Positions 15,357 to 24,680 are shown, numbered from the stretch's first letter. The stretch is 43,251 bases of DNA from Anaerolineae bacterium (GCA_022843745.1 JALHNB010000026.1:1-43251); one strand, 5' to 3'. Numbers and translations are program-made. The notes: a model not told the origin generated them from the sequence alone.

Positions 15357-16625
15357 ATGGCTGTAACGATCATGCTAATGGTACAAGAACAAAACAACGA
15401 AGAAGTACGCACTCAAATCTTGGAAAAGGCACAAAGCGCCGGTTCTATCACTTACGATGATATTCTTGCGCTGCTGCCCGATGCCGAGCGAAATCTATCC
15501 TTGCTGGATGACATCATGGATGATTTGCTCGAAGTAGGTGTCGCCATCTTACCAGCTCGTGCACCAGGAGCAGATATTCCTTCTGAACCTGCGGCCATGG
15601 AAGATGATGCCATCTTACCTGAAATGGACGATTTTGATGAGAGCGACGGTGGGTGGTTGCTGAAAAACAACGATCTTGTCGATGATGTTGGCTACCAGCA
15701 GGCTTTGGATACCGATGATGTTGTCGGGCTTTATCTGAAAGAAGCTGGCCGTGTTCCGCTGCTGACTGCCGACCAGGAGGTCGAGTTGGCGATGCGCATG
15801 GAAGCTGCCGTATACGCTCAGGAACAGCTTGAAAAATATGGCGACGACATGCCGATGGACGATCTGTACACCGTGCGTGAGACGATTGCCGATGGTGAAG
15901 CTGCCCAGGAACATTTGATTCGAGCGAATGCCCGTCTCGTCATCAGTGTTGCCAAGAAATATATTGGCCGGGGTGTTCCATTCCTGGATTTGATTCAGGA
16001 AGGCAATATCGGGCTGATCCGCGCTACTAACAAATTTGAATACAAGCGTGGGCATAAATTCAGCACCTATGCAACCTGGTGGATTCGGCAGGCTGTCAGC
16101 CGCGCCGTTGCTGACCAGGGGCGCACCATTCGTGTGCCTGTGCATATGGGCGACCAATTGAACCGGATGCGCCGTGTCCAGCTTCAACTGACGCAGGAAC
16201 TTGGTCGCGAACCATCAATTGACGAATTGGCATTGGGCATGGAAACCACGCCTGACAAGATCGAAGATTTGATGGAAATTTCGCGCCGTCCGGTGAGCCT
16301 GGAAACACCTATCGACGACGAAGGCGATTCAACATTCGGCGATTTTGTCGAAGATGTGAGCAGTCCAGCACCCGCCGAAGAAGTGGCGACTCACCTGCTG
16401 CACGAGCAGCTTGGCGAAGCGCTCAACCGCCTGCCATCACGCGAGGCGCAGATTTTGCGTCTGCGTTATGGGCTGGAAGATGGCCGCGTCTATACGCTGG
16501 AAGAAGTCGGCCAGACCATTGGTGTTACCCGTGAACGTGTGCGCCAGCTCGAAGCGCAGGCCCTTAACCGCTTGCGTCAATCGTCGGCTCACGTTATTCT
16601 TCGGGATTATTTGTACGGAGAATAA
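15357..16625 (+). CDS. sigA: Primary RNA polymerase sigma factor (sigma-70)
   Basis: The 422-residue protein directs RNA polymerase to housekeeping promoters. Region 1.1-like sequence lies at residues 15-65 (ITYDDILALLPDAE), then an acidic linker, and region 1.2 at 120-150 (VVGLYLKEAGRVPLLTADQEVELA). Region 2 lies at 185-262, with RLVISVAKKYIGRGVPFLDLIQ and the -10 reading helix YATWWIRQAVSRAVADQ. Region 3 has REPSIDELALGME. Region 4 ends the protein with VGQTIGVTRERVRQLEAQAL. The presence of 1.1, 1.2 and all later regions marks a group 1 (or close group 2) factor. ATGs at 15372 and 15378 are alternative starts if the first is masked by the hairpin. Confidence 0.95.
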   Translation: MAVTIMLMVQEQNNEEVRTQILEKAQSAGSITYDDILALLPDAERNLSLLDDIMDDLLEVGVAILPARAPGADIPSEPAAMEDDAILPEMDDFDESDGGWLLKNNDLVDDVGYQQALDTDDVVGLYLKEAGRVPLLTADQEVELAMRMEAAVYAQEQLEKYGDDMPMDDLYTVRETIADGEAAQEHLIRANARLVISVAKKYIGRGVPFLDLIQEGNIGLIRATNKFEYKRGHKFSTYATWWIRQAVSRAVADQGRTIRVPVHMGDQLNRMRRVQLQLTQELGREPSIDELALGMETTPDKIEDLMEISRRPVSLETPIDDEGDSTFGDFVEDVSSPAPAEEVATHLLHEQLGEALNRLPSREAQILRLRYGLEDGRVYTLEEVGQTIGVTRERVRQLEAQALNRLRQSSAHVILRDYLYGE

Positions 16626-16629
16626 TCTC

Positions 16630-17415
16630 GTGGATTCCAAAACATCACGCGGCCCCTGGATATGGCCCCTAGCCTTGGCGGTGGTCGGCGTGGTTTTGCT
16701 GCTTGATAATTTTCTGCTGCTCGGTGATTTTAACGCCAACCTCCTATGGCCGTTGGTGTTGGTGCTGGTCGGCGCACAAATCCTGCTGCGGGGCGACATT
16801 GCCCCCAGTTGGGACGCGAAAACATTTGGCATCACACGTGGCAGTGTCGAATCCGCCACGTTGGAAATCAGCGCGGGCGAAATTGACGTGCAGCTACGGT
16901 CTCTTCAACGTGAAGGCCGTTTGATCGCCGGACAATATGCTGCCGATTCACGCCCACAGATGGGTGTGGATGTCACACATGCGCATTTAAAAATGGATCG
17001 CGCCGCCACACCCTGGCTCTCATTTGCAAATTGGGAAATGGGATTGGCGCGCGATCTTCCCTGGCAAATTCTTGTCAGCACGCATCTCGGACAGGTCAAC
17101 CTCGATCTGTCTAATTTGATTATCCAGGATGCGCTCATCGCTACCGGATTTGGTGATATTCGTCTGGTTTGTCCACAGGAAGCATTCGGCGCGATCCGCC
17201 TGCGCTCGACGGTGGGTAATATTCAGGTCATCGCACCACCGGGTTATCAGGTACGCATCATGACTGAAGGCGGAAAAATGTTCAAGGTTCACGCCGATGA
17301 AAACCGCTATACGCAAATCGAATCTGGTTTATACGCCGCCCTTGACGCCGATGAAGGCGCGCCGCTGATCGAAGTCTTTGTCAGCGGGACATTCGGGGAC
17401 GCTTATCTGGCCTGA
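16630..17415 (+). CDS. LiaF/LiaI-like membrane protein with adhesin-type beta domain
   Basis: The 261-residue protein has two N-terminal spans (IWPLALAVVGVVLLLDNFLLL and LLWPLVLVLVGAQILL) of the LiaI/LiaF-type transmembrane region. A beta-rich soluble domain follows, with repeating strand patterns (VNLDLSNLIIQDALIATGFGDIRL and RLRSTVGNIQVIAPPGY) like the parallel-strand domain of cell-wall stress sensors and DUF2154-type proteins. The start is the GTG at 16630, four bases after the sigA stop and behind GGAG; the longer frame that begins inside sigA is not credible. The family often modulates envelope-stress signalling, but no LiaRS-type two-component pair is adjacent. Confidence 0.85.
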   Translation: MDSKTSRGPWIWPLALAVVGVVLLLDNFLLLGDFNANLLWPLVLVLVGAQILLRGDIAPSWDAKTFGITRGSVESATLEISAGEIDVQLRSLQREGRLIAGQYAADSRPQMGVDVTHAHLKMDRAATPWLSFANWEMGLARDLPWQILVSTHLGQVNLDLSNLIIQDALIATGFGDIRLVCPQEAFGAIRLRSTVGNIQVIAPPGYQVRIMTEGGKMFKVHADENRYTQIESGLYAALDADEGAPLIEVFVSGTFGDAYLA

Positions 17416-17423
17416 TAAACGCT

Positions 17424-17978
17424 ATGTCAACAACGCTGGGTTTTCTTATCCGTGACGGGCTTTCAATCGACATCCCAGATTGCCTGGCGCTCGATCATCT
17501 TTACAAAACCGATTATGTCTGGCAAATGAATATTGCTGAAGAATCCGGTGGCTGGCGAGTTGGCTTCAAAACCGAACGTTTGCCACGCCTGATGGAAATT
17601 GATTACCCATCGGATGAGAACCGCCTGCAATCCGTCTTGCCTGCCGAGCATTGTTTTCTCGTCGCCATCAGCCGCGACCAATCCGAAATTATGGGTTATC
17701 TAGCGATGCGCAATAATCCTGTTTATTCGATTGCTCAGGTTCACGATCTGGTTGTTTCCCGCCCATACAGGGGCAAACGAATCGCCACCCGTCTCTTGAA
17801 TGTGGCACGACAGTGGGCGCGTGAACGCCATCTTGTGCGAATCACGATTGAAGTACAAACCAAGAATCATCCAGCCATTCTTTTTTGCCAACAGGCTGGT
17901 CTGGAATTTTGCGGCTTCAACGATCATTATTTCCCAAATCAGGACATTGCCGTCTTTTTCAGCCAATCCCTGCGTTAG
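17424..17978 (+). CDS. GNAT family N-acetyltransferase (streptothricin acetyltransferase-like)
   Basis: The 184-residue protein is a single GNAT domain. The acetyl-CoA loop is SRPYRGKRIATRLLNVARQW (about residues 112-131), preceded by the beta-4 strand AQVHDLVV. The C-terminal part (NHPAILFCQQAGLEFCGFND followed by HYFPNQDIAVFFS) resembles streptothricin acetyltransferases and related amine acetylases. The substrate is not predictable, so I would not call it a resistance gene. It lies 8 bases after the LiaF-like gene in the sigA cluster. Confidence 0.85.
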   Translation: MSTTLGFLIRDGLSIDIPDCLALDHLYKTDYVWQMNIAEESGGWRVGFKTERLPRLMEIDYPSDENRLQSVLPAEHCFLVAISRDQSEIMGYLAMRNNPVYSIAQVHDLVVSRPYRGKRIATRLLNVARQWARERHLVRITIEVQTKNHPAILFCQQAGLEFCGFNDHYFPNQDIAVFFSQSLR

Positions 17979-17986
17979 GAGCTGCT

Positions 17987-19909
17987 GTGGACGAGATGCT
18001 TTTATCGTTTCTCGACCTGTCTAACGAAACGCTCACCGCTGCCACAGTGGTTATCGCGGTGTCACTGCTGTTATACAATTTAAGCCGAAACCTTCGCAAT
18101 CGCGTCGCACGCACCTCCAGTGTTGTGCTGGCCTGTATCACTATCGCCTATACATGCGACGTTTTTGTCTCCCTCGAACCCAGCCGTGAAACCTATCATG
18201 GGGTACTACGGCTGCAATGGATTGGCATCGCATTCATGCCTGCGGCGATGTTTCACCTTTCCGATGCACTACTGGCAACCACCGGGCTTCCATCACGCGG
18301 ACGACGACGACGAGTGAGCCGTCTGCTTTATGCGATCAGCGGCGTTTTCCTCATCGCCGCCGCTTTTACCGATATTCTCGTCAAGCCTGTCCAGCAGGAC
18401 GGCCTGATCGGGATGCGTGCTGGCCCATTGTTCGCAATCTATACGCTTTATTTTATCCTGGCGGGCAGCACCGCATTTATCAACGTCCAGCGAGCGCGTC
18501 AACGCTGCCTCACCCGCGATACCCGCCGCCGCATGGCCTATCTGCAAATCGCCATGCTGACCCCTGTGCTGGGTATTTTTCCATTTTCCGCGCTTCTGGG
18601 GCCAGGGGAAGAATTTTCACTTTCAACGTTAATTCTGGTCAACGCTTCTAATATCGTCGTGATCCTGATGCTGTTGTTCCTGGCCTATCCGCTGTCATTT
18701 TTTGGTTCGCGCGTCCCGGATCGTGTCGTAAAAACCGAGCTTTTGCGTTTTGTGCTGCGCGGCCCCGCAACTGCCCTCCTGGCATTAGCGGTTATCATCT
18801 ATACCACACCCGCCAGTCGTGTATTCGGCCTACCGGGGCGCAGCTTCACTCCCTTCGCTGTCGTCGCGGTCATTTTGCTATGGCAGTGGTTCGTGCATCT
18901 CATCCTCCCCTGGCTGAGTAAACGTTTGATCTACCCCAACGAAGATGATGACCAGCTTAATAAACTTCAAAATCTTAGCGACCAGGTGCTGACTCGCAGC
19001 GATTTAGAGCAGCTATTGGAAGCAATTCTGGCGGCCTGCTGCGATTATTTGCAGGTGAATACCGCGTTTGCGGTCTCGTTGAACAGCGGGCAAGCTGAAC
19101 TTGTCGCCGCTATTGGCCCAACGCGCCCCACCACAAACCTTCTTCAGGAAGAAGCTGACGCGCTGACCACCCTCCTCGACATCAATGATGAAGATGAAGA
19201 CATTCGAATCGAGACATGGTACGCCTACTGGATTGTTCCACTTTTCAGTAAACGCCGTTACGAGCCGAACGACCTCCCCATTTTTCTCGGCTTCATTGGC
19301 ATTCAGGCGCGTTCGCCGGAAGTCAACCTCACGCTTGAGGAACGCGAAATGTTCCAGACATTTGCACATCGCGCGGCTCAAACGATTGACGATTTGAATC
19401 TCCAAACCGAAATTTATGCCGCACTGGAAGGCTTGCTGCCCCAAATTCGCACGACTCGCACCCGTGCTGCGGAAGTTGAATACCGCCAGGGTCGCGATGC
19501 CAAACCACAGGATGAGACTCTCAAACCCGCTGACGAAGAACGTGAATTGTTTGTCGAGCAGGTTCGCGCCGCGCTCAAGCATTATTGGGGTGGCCCTGGC
19601 CTGACTCAAAGCCGTCTGCTTGAAATTACGGCGGTTCATCATAGCCTACCGGAAAATGACAATAACCCGGTTCGGGCGCTGCGGGCAGTTCTAACTGCTG
19701 CTATCGAAAACCAGCGCCCCGAAGGTGAACGTAAAATGCTCAGTCCCGAATGGACGATTTACAACATTCTCGATCTGCGCTTTGTCGAAAATCTGAAAGT
19801 CCGCGAGGTAGCCGCGCGTTTAGCACTCAGCGAGCCAGATTTTTATCGCAAGCAGAAAATCGCGATTGAAGCCGTCGCGGACACCATTTTGAAAAACGGG
19901 AAAAACTGA
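17987..19909 (+). CDS. Multi-span membrane protein with GAF-like domain and C-terminal helix-turn-helix
   Basis: The 640-residue protein starts at GTG 17987, chosen for AGGAG five bases upstream; the longer frame overlaps the GNAT gene. Residues 15-310 contain about nine hydrophobic segments, the first seven arranged like the 7TM sensor region of some histidine kinases. Residues about 325-490 form a GAF-like domain beginning LEQLLEAILAACCDYLQVNT. A charged helical linker follows. The last 70 residues contain WTIYNILDLRFVENLKVREV and AARLALSEPDFYRKQKIAIE, which read as a sigma-4 or LuxR-like helix-turn-helix. No histidine-kinase, GGDEF, phosphatase or receiver domain is present. It may be a membrane-bound one-component regulator; the ligand and target are unknown. 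Confidence 0.75.
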   Translation: MDEMLLSFLDLSNETLTAATVVIAVSLLLYNLSRNLRNRVARTSSVVLACITIAYTCDVFVSLEPSRETYHGVLRLQWIGIAFMPAAMFHLSDALLATTGLPSRGRRRRVSRLLYAISGVFLIAAAFTDILVKPVQQDGLIGMRAGPLFAIYTLYFILAGSTAFINVQRARQRCLTRDTRRRMAYLQIAMLTPVLGIFPFSALLGPGEEFSLSTLILVNASNIVVILMLLFLAYPLSFFGSRVPDRVVKTELLRFVLRGPATALLALAVIIYTTPASRVFGLPGRSFTPFAVVAVILLWQWFVHLILPWLSKRLIYPNEDDDQLNKLQNLSDQVLTRSDLEQLLEAILAACCDYLQVNTAFAVSLNSGQAELVAAIGPTRPTTNLLQEEADALTTLLDINDEDEDIRIETWYAYWIVPLFSKRRYEPNDLPIFLGFIGIQARSPEVNLTLEEREMFQTFAHRAAQTIDDLNLQTEIYAALEGLLPQIRTTRTRAAEVEYRQGRDAKPQDETLKPADEERELFVEQVRAALKHYWGGPGLTQSRLLEITAVHHSLPENDNNPVRALRAVLTAAIENQRPEGERKMLSPEWTIYNILDLRFVENLKVREVAARLALSEPDFYRKQKIAIEAVADTILKNGKN

Positions 19910-19934
19910 TCCCCTGCTCACAAGTCTCATGTGT

Positions 19935-19963
19935 TTGACAAGCTTTCATCTCAAATTTATAAT
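19935..19963 (+). promoter_or_regulatory. Consensus promoter of the S1-domain gene
   Basis: TTGACA (19935-19940), a 17-base spacer, and TATAAT (19958-19963) form a perfect sigma-70 consensus promoter. Transcription would start near 19970, about 80 bases before the ATG. This fits high expression of a translation-related gene. Confidence 0.85.
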
Positions 19964-20050
19964 TTCGATTATGCAAGGTTTAATCCGTTAATAATTCCTG
20001 AGATTCGTGTTTCATAAAAAATAATAGTGTTGCCAGGGGGAAAAGGCTTG

Positions 20051-21046
20051 ATGTCCACAAATTTACAGCGGCAGGATTATACGTCGCCGCCACCACTCGA
20101 AGAGAGTTATTGGGCTGCCCTTCTGCATGAAGGGGAGTTTTCAGAACCAGTTCCAGTAAATCCCGACTTCCACAATAGCAAAGATGATGAATATCCCACC
20201 CATGTGGCTGAAGAATCGCTGGAAGCGCTCACAGCATCGAATGGTGTGCTTGACCGTGACTGGTCGGATATTCGCCAGATTATGGAAAATGACGAAGTTG
20301 TTGAACTCACGGTCATCGGCTACAACCGGGGCGGTTTACTCGTGGAATGGCACGCATTGAGAGGTTTCGTGCCTGCCAGCCAACTGATGAATTTCCCGGC
20401 GACTTCCAATAACAATGCCCGCCGCAGCGCTCTGGTCAACCATGTCGGACAGACATTAAGCCTGCGAGTCATCGAGCTTGACGCGGAGCAGAACCGGCTC
20501 ATTCTTTCAGAACGCGCAGCACGTGTGCAGCCCGGCGAACGCGCAAACATCCTGGTTCAACTCAAATCCGGCGATCATGCACATGGTCATATCACCAATC
20601 TGTGTGATTTTGGCGCGTTTGTCGATCTTGGTGGGCTAGAAGGCCTGATCCACATCAGCGAATTAAGCTGGGGACGTGTCGGTCATCCAGCCGACATTCT
20701 CAAACGCGACCAGCAGATTGAGGTTTATGTCCTGAACGTGGATCGCGAAAACGGGCGTATTGCACTGAGTCTGAAGCGCCTGCATCCTGATCCCTGGGAA
20801 ACCGTCGGTTTGCGCTACAAAATTGGCGAAATGGTCACAGGCACGATTACCAACGTCGTCGATTTTGGCGCGTTTGCCTGTATCGAAGAAGGGCTTGAAG
20901 GGCTAATCCACGTCTCGGAACTGGCGGAAGGTCATTTTCTGCATCCTCGCAACGTTGTTTCTGAAGGGCAAACGATCACCGCGCGCATCCTCAGCATCGA
21001 CAGTGACACTCGCCGCCTGGGGTTAAGCTTGCGCTCGATGACTTAA
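20051..21046 (+). CDS. rpsA: S1 RNA-binding domain protein, 30S ribosomal protein S1-like
   Basis: The 331-residue protein has three S1 (OB-fold) domains. The first, at about 80-165, is divergent ([25 protein letters not shown]). The second, about 180-255, contains [28 protein letters not shown]. The third, about 265-330, contains [28 protein letters not shown]. The last two have the canonical F-G-A-F and H-(I/V)-S-E-L residues that bind RNA. The N-terminal 75 residues are unique and acidic. It is shorter than the six-domain E. coli S1 but like the compact S1 proteins of other phyla. The ATG at 20051 follows AGGGGGAAAAGG; a longer frame starting at 20027 is less likely. Confidence 0.85.
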   Translation: MSTNLQRQDYTSPPPLEESYWAALLHEGEFSEPVPVNPDFHNSKDDEYPTHVAEESLEALTASNGVLDRDWSDIRQIMENDEVVELTVIGYNRGGLLVEWHALRGFVPASQLMNFPATSNNNARRSALVNHVGQTLSLRVIELDAEQNRLILSERAARVQPGERANILVQLKSGDHAHGHITNLCDFGAFVDLGGLEGLIHISELSWGRVGHPADILKRDQQIEVYVLNVDRENGRIALSLKRLHPDPWETVGLRYKIGEMVTGTITNVVDFGAFACIEEGLEGLIHVSELAEGHFLHPRNVVSEGQTITARILSIDSDTRRLGLSLRSMT

Positions 21047-21064
21047 GAATAGCCTCGAAAATCA

Positions 21065-21097
21065 AAAGGCCACCTGATAACAGCGTGGCCTTTTTTT
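21065..21097 (+). terminator. Rho-independent terminator after the S1-domain gene
   Basis: AAAGGCCAC (21065-21073) and GTGGCCTTT (21085-21093) pair perfectly over an 11-base loop, and the T-run continues to 21097. It lies 18 bases beyond the stop. Confidence 0.93.
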
Positions 21098-21163
21098 ATC
21101 CATAATCGAAAAAATGAACTATAATCAGCGTGATTCTGACGGCTAATGTGAGCGAGGTTATCC

Positions 21164-23707
21164 GTGACTCAGCAAGTCAGTAACAAAAAATCCGCCGAGA
21201 AATCGCCGGAAAACAAGAAAACTACCGACGCGACTCCAATCCCGGAAAAGCCACGTTTTAAGGGTCGCTACGAAGTACAGCCGGAATTCTGGGATCGCGT
21301 CATGGATTCGATTCCGCCCTGGACTGACGAAATCGCAGCGATCCTGCTGATCGTGTTTGGCATTGTGTCATTTTTATCGTTATTTAACGTTTCATCAGAT
21401 GCGACGATCTCCAACGCCTGGAAAAGCGCACTAACGACTCTCTTTGGTTATGGCAGTTTTATCGTGTCTGGCGGCATTCTGGCGCTGGGGGTTTTAATCC
21501 TCCTGCCCAAAGCGGGTGTCACCGTGCCGCTTTCCAGGAGTCGTATTCTCGCGCTCCAGGTCGCATTTCTCTCGCTGTTAGCGATTCTGCACCTGACCTC
21601 TGGGGATATGGAATGGCGGGCGCTGGCACGTGCAGGGCAAGGTGGCGGTGTCATCGGCTGGGGATTGAGCATGTTGATCGGAGGGCTGCTCAGTTCAACC
21701 TTTGCGCTGTTTATCTACGGCTTGCTGCTCATCATCTGCATCGCGCATGTTGGCGGTGTCAAAGCTTCGCATGTGACGACATTCCTCCAGAAGGCAAGCG
21801 AAAAACTGCGTGGCTATGCCGAGAAAACGAGCCAGATTCCTGAACGTCGTCCGCGCTTTACCGTTTCTGAACCCGTAGAAACGGCGGACGAAGCTGTCCC
21901 CGCGCCGCACCAACGTCGCACGACCATTATGCGTATCCGCCCTGACCCGCAAAGTCTTCCCCCCTCACAACGTGCAGGTGCGCAGCCCGCCAAAGCCGAA
22001 ACGACTGATTCAACTTCGCCAACTATCGAAGCACCTCAAATATCGAACAATCACATTATTCCCGAATTTAACGCGATTGGGACGATCAAAGAGCGCAAAC
22101 GCAAGACCGATACTCAGTTTGTGGAACGTCCAGATGGTCGCATCAAACGCTATTTTTCAGTCGAAAATATGGCCGAACCCAAACGCAGCGGCAAGCGCGA
22201 GGCCGAATTGCCACCGCTGGACATCCTGCGCGATGTTGAATTTAACCCGCCCGATGAAGAAGAGATCAACACGAATGTGGTGCTGATCGAAAACACGCTG
22301 CTCGAATTTGAAATCGACATTGATGTGGTCGAAGTGAAAGTCGGGCCAACGGTTACACGATACGCGGTGCAGCCCTTTAAAGAAACAAAGGACGGTGAAG
22401 GCGAAACGGTGCTGGAACGCACACGCATCAGCAAGATCGCATCGCTCTCGAACGATCTGGCACTCTCGCTGGCGGCGAAACGTCTGCGTATGGAAACGCC
22501 TGTCCCTGGCACAAATTACGTCGGTATCGAAGTACCCAACAAAAGACCGGGTATCGTCACGCTGCGTTCCGTCTACGAAAGTCGCTATTTTTACGAGCTG
22601 ATGCAGAAGAAAAAATCGCCGCTGCTGGTTCCGTTAGGGCGCGATGTCGCCGGGATGCCCGTTGCTGTAGACATTGCGCAGATGCCGCATCTGCTCATCG
22701 CCGGGACAACTGGCTCCGGTAAATCAGTCGCTATCGGTGCGCTGGCAACCGCGCTGATTTTAAACAATCCACCAGACCTGGTAAAAATGGTCTTGCTTGA
22801 CCCCAAAATGGTGGAACTCAGCCGCTTTAATGGCTTGCCTCATCTCATCGGGCCTGTCGAAACCGATCAGGAGCGCATTATCGAGGTGCTGCGCTGGTGT
22901 ACGCGCGAGATGGATCGGCGTTATAAGCTTCTGGAAGAACATGCCGCCCGCAATATCGACATCTTTAATTCGCGTCTCGGACGGCGACAGCAGGAAGAAC
23001 GGCTGCCCTATATCGTTATCATGATCGACGAAATTGGCGATCTGATGATGAGTAGGCCGGACGAAACCGAAAAAACCATTACCCGTCTGGCACAGATGGC
23101 ACGCGCTGTCGGGATGCACCTGATCGTCGCCACTCAGCGCCCCAGTGTTGATGTTATCACTGGCTTGATTAAAGCGAATTTCCCCTCGCGCATGTCGTTC
23201 GCCGTCGCATCCGGTGTTGACTCGCGCGTTATTCTGGACAGCGTGGGCGCGGAAACGCTGCTCGGTCAGGGCGACATGCTTTATCTGGCAAATGATGCTG
23301 CCGGGCCGCGTCGTATCCAGGGCTGCTATGTCTCGGATGACGAAGTCCGCGCCATCGTCAATTATTGGAAAGACTGGCAGGACAAACAGGTTCAGGCAGG
23401 CAAAATGAAAGCGGTACGCATCGGCCCATGGGAACGCGGTGTCACCCGGCGCGAACTCTTGTCCGAAACCGACCCGATGCTCGAAGAAGCGATTGAGCTG
23501 GTGATCGCCGAGGGTGAAGCATCGGCCTCGCTCATCCAGCGCAAGATGGGGTTGGGCTACCCACGTGCGGCGCGTATGATCGACCTCATGCACGAACTGC
23601 GCGTGATCGGCCCACCAGAAGCGGGTGGACGCAGCCGCAAGGTTCTCATTAAGCCGGGTGAAGACCCCTTCAAGGATGAAATCGAGAAGCGGTCACAGAA
23701 TAAATAG
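21164..23707 (+). CDS. ftsK: FtsK/SpoIIIE-type DNA translocase
   Basis: The 847-residue membrane-anchored motor moves chromosomal DNA through the closing septum. Residues 55-195 hold four or five spans, followed by a Pro-rich linker (about 225-345). The alpha domain is at 360-480 (VKVGPTVTRYAVQP). The RecA-like motor has Walker A AGTTGSGKSVAIG (Lys520), VLLDPKMVELSRFNGLPHLI and Walker B IVIMIDEIGDLMM (Asp622-Glu623). The C-terminal gamma winged helix (SLIQRKMGLGYPRAARMIDL) would read KOPS/SRS-type polar sequences. The start is GTG at 21164. A TATAAT at 21120-21125 may be its -10, but I see no matching -35. Confidence 0.97.
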   Translation: MTQQVSNKKSAEKSPENKKTTDATPIPEKPRFKGRYEVQPEFWDRVMDSIPPWTDEIAAILLIVFGIVSFLSLFNVSSDATISNAWKSALTTLFGYGSFIVSGGILALGVLILLPKAGVTVPLSRSRILALQVAFLSLLAILHLTSGDMEWRALARAGQGGGVIGWGLSMLIGGLLSSTFALFIYGLLLIICIAHVGGVKASHVTTFLQKASEKLRGYAEKTSQIPERRPRFTVSEPVETADEAVPAPHQRRTTIMRIRPDPQSLPPSQRAGAQPAKAETTDSTSPTIEAPQISNNHIIPEFNAIGTIKERKRKTDTQFVERPDGRIKRYFSVENMAEPKRSGKREAELPPLDILRDVEFNPPDEEEINTNVVLIENTLLEFEIDIDVVEVKVGPTVTRYAVQPFKETKDGEGETVLERTRISKIASLSNDLALSLAAKRLRMETPVPGTNYVGIEVPNKRPGIVTLRSVYESRYFYELMQKKKSPLLVPLGRDVAGMPVAVDIAQMPHLLIAGTTGSGKSVAIGALATALILNNPPDLVKMVLLDPKMVELSRFNGLPHLIGPVETDQERIIEVLRWCTREMDRRYKLLEEHAARNIDIFNSRLGRRQQEERLPYIVIMIDEIGDLMMSRPDETEKTITRLAQMARAVGMHLIVATQRPSVDVITGLIKANFPSRMSFAVASGVDSRVILDSVGAETLLGQGDMLYLANDAAGPRRIQGCYVSDDEVRAIVNYWKDWQDKQVQAGKMKAVRIGPWERGVTRRELLSETDPMLEEAIELVIAEGEASASLIQRKMGLGYPRAARMIDLMHELRVIGPPEAGGRSRKVLIKPGEDPFKDEIEKRSQNK

Positions 23708-23716
23708 CCGCATCTT

Positions 23717-23758
23717 CAATATGTAAATCGGGATAACGCAATATCAGTCGGGACAACG
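23717..23758. repeat. Tandem near-repeat in the ftsK-xseA gap
   Basis: Two units, 23717-23738 (22 bases) and 23739-23758 (20 bases), share CAATAT...TCGGGA(T/C)AACG. The next bases begin a third partial copy at the ATG of the following gene. It fills almost the whole gap between the stop of ftsK and the start of the exonuclease gene. Confidence 0.65.
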
Positions 23759-23759
23759 C

Positions 23760-24680
23760 ATGTCTGAACAGACCGCCGAACAAAAACGAACGATCCGCGA
23801 GACAAATGCTCTTGTCCGTGCGCTTGTCGAGCAGGAAACGCTGGGTTATCCATTTTGGGTCGGCGGCCTTGTAAGCAAATGTTTTCTATCTGATTTTGGG
23901 CATCTCTATTTCGATCTGAATGCTGACGATCACACGATTAGCTGCATGATACGCGAGCAAGTACGCGGTTCGCTCGATTTTACACTCGCCAACGGCCTCG
24001 AAATTGAGGCTTTTGGGTCGATTCGCGTCTACGAAAAATCTGCCAGAGTTCAAATTGAAGTTGAAAAAATCCGCCTGATCGAAGGCGTGAAAGCGGCTGT
24101 TGATAAAAGTGTGCTCCAAGAACTTGAGAAAAAAGGTCTTTGGCCGCGAACGAAACGAACCCTGCCATCAGAAATCTCGAAAATTGGACTTGTGACGAGC
24201 AAACACAGCGAAGGACTTCATGATTTTGAAGATACCTATCGCAACGAGGGTGGCAAAGCTGCTATCAAAGTCTTCGATGTGCGCATACAAGGCCAGCAAG
24301 CATCGAAAGAAATAGCGGAAACGCTTCGCCGTATCGACGCTAACAAAGAATGTAATGTGATTGTTTTAGTGCGAGGTGGTGGACGTGCTGCCGACCTCGC
24401 CACATTTAACGATTTAGCAATTGCGGAAGCGATTTGCCAATCCAGCATTCCCGTGTTAACTGGAATCGGGCATCAACGCGACGAAACATTAGCGGACATC
24501 GTGGCGGATGTCTCGACCATTACGCCAACAGCCGCCGCAAGTTATCTTGCTAAACTGAAACCACCACAAACAGTCATCAGGCCCCAAACCCCACCTGCAC
24601 CGCGCTTCGCATGGAATCTGGTGATTCTGGCTGCTGGTCTGCTGCTCTTCGCCTTGCTACTATTCCTACTAACTCGTTAA
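23760..24680 (+). CDS. Short exonuclease VII large-subunit homologue with C-terminal membrane anchor
   Basis: The 306-residue protein aligns with the first two thirds of XseA (about 400-460 residues in typical enzymes). An N-terminal OB-fold (residues 12-105, with WVGGLVSKCFLSDFGHLYFDL) is followed by the nuclease domain. All four residues reported as essential in E. coli XseA have counterparts: Asp155 (EGLHDF), Arg205 (LVRGGGRAADL), His238 and Asp241 (TGIGHQRDETLADIVADVST), then TPTAAASYL. The long coiled coil that binds the XseB subunits is absent. In its place are a Pro-rich linker (268-282) and one hydrophobic helix (WNLVILAAGLLLFALLLFLL, about 285-304) ending in TR. No xseB lies nearby. 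It is probably a membrane-bound nuclease; its substrate is unknown. The ATG at 23760 has no strong ribosome site. Confidence 0.88.
   Translation: MSEQTAEQKRTIRETNALVRALVEQETLGYPFWVGGLVSKCFLSDFGHLYFDLNADDHTISCMIREQVRGSLDFTLANGLEIEAFGSIRVYEKSARVQIEVEKIRLIEGVKAAVDKSVLQELEKKGLWPRTKRTLPSEISKIGLVTSKHSEGLHDFEDTYRNEGGKAAIKVFDVRIQGQQASKEIAETLRRIDANKECNVIVLVRGGGRAADLATFNDLAIAEAICQSSIPVLTGIGHQRDETLADIVADVSTITPTAAASYLAKLKPPQTVIRPQTPPAPRFAWNLVILAAGLLLFALLLFLLTR

Noticed and set aside
16411-16629. Upstream extension of the LiaF-like gene into sigA
   Set aside because: The extension overlaps the conserved region 4 of sigA in another frame; the GTG at 16630 with GGAG upstream gives a normal membrane protein start.
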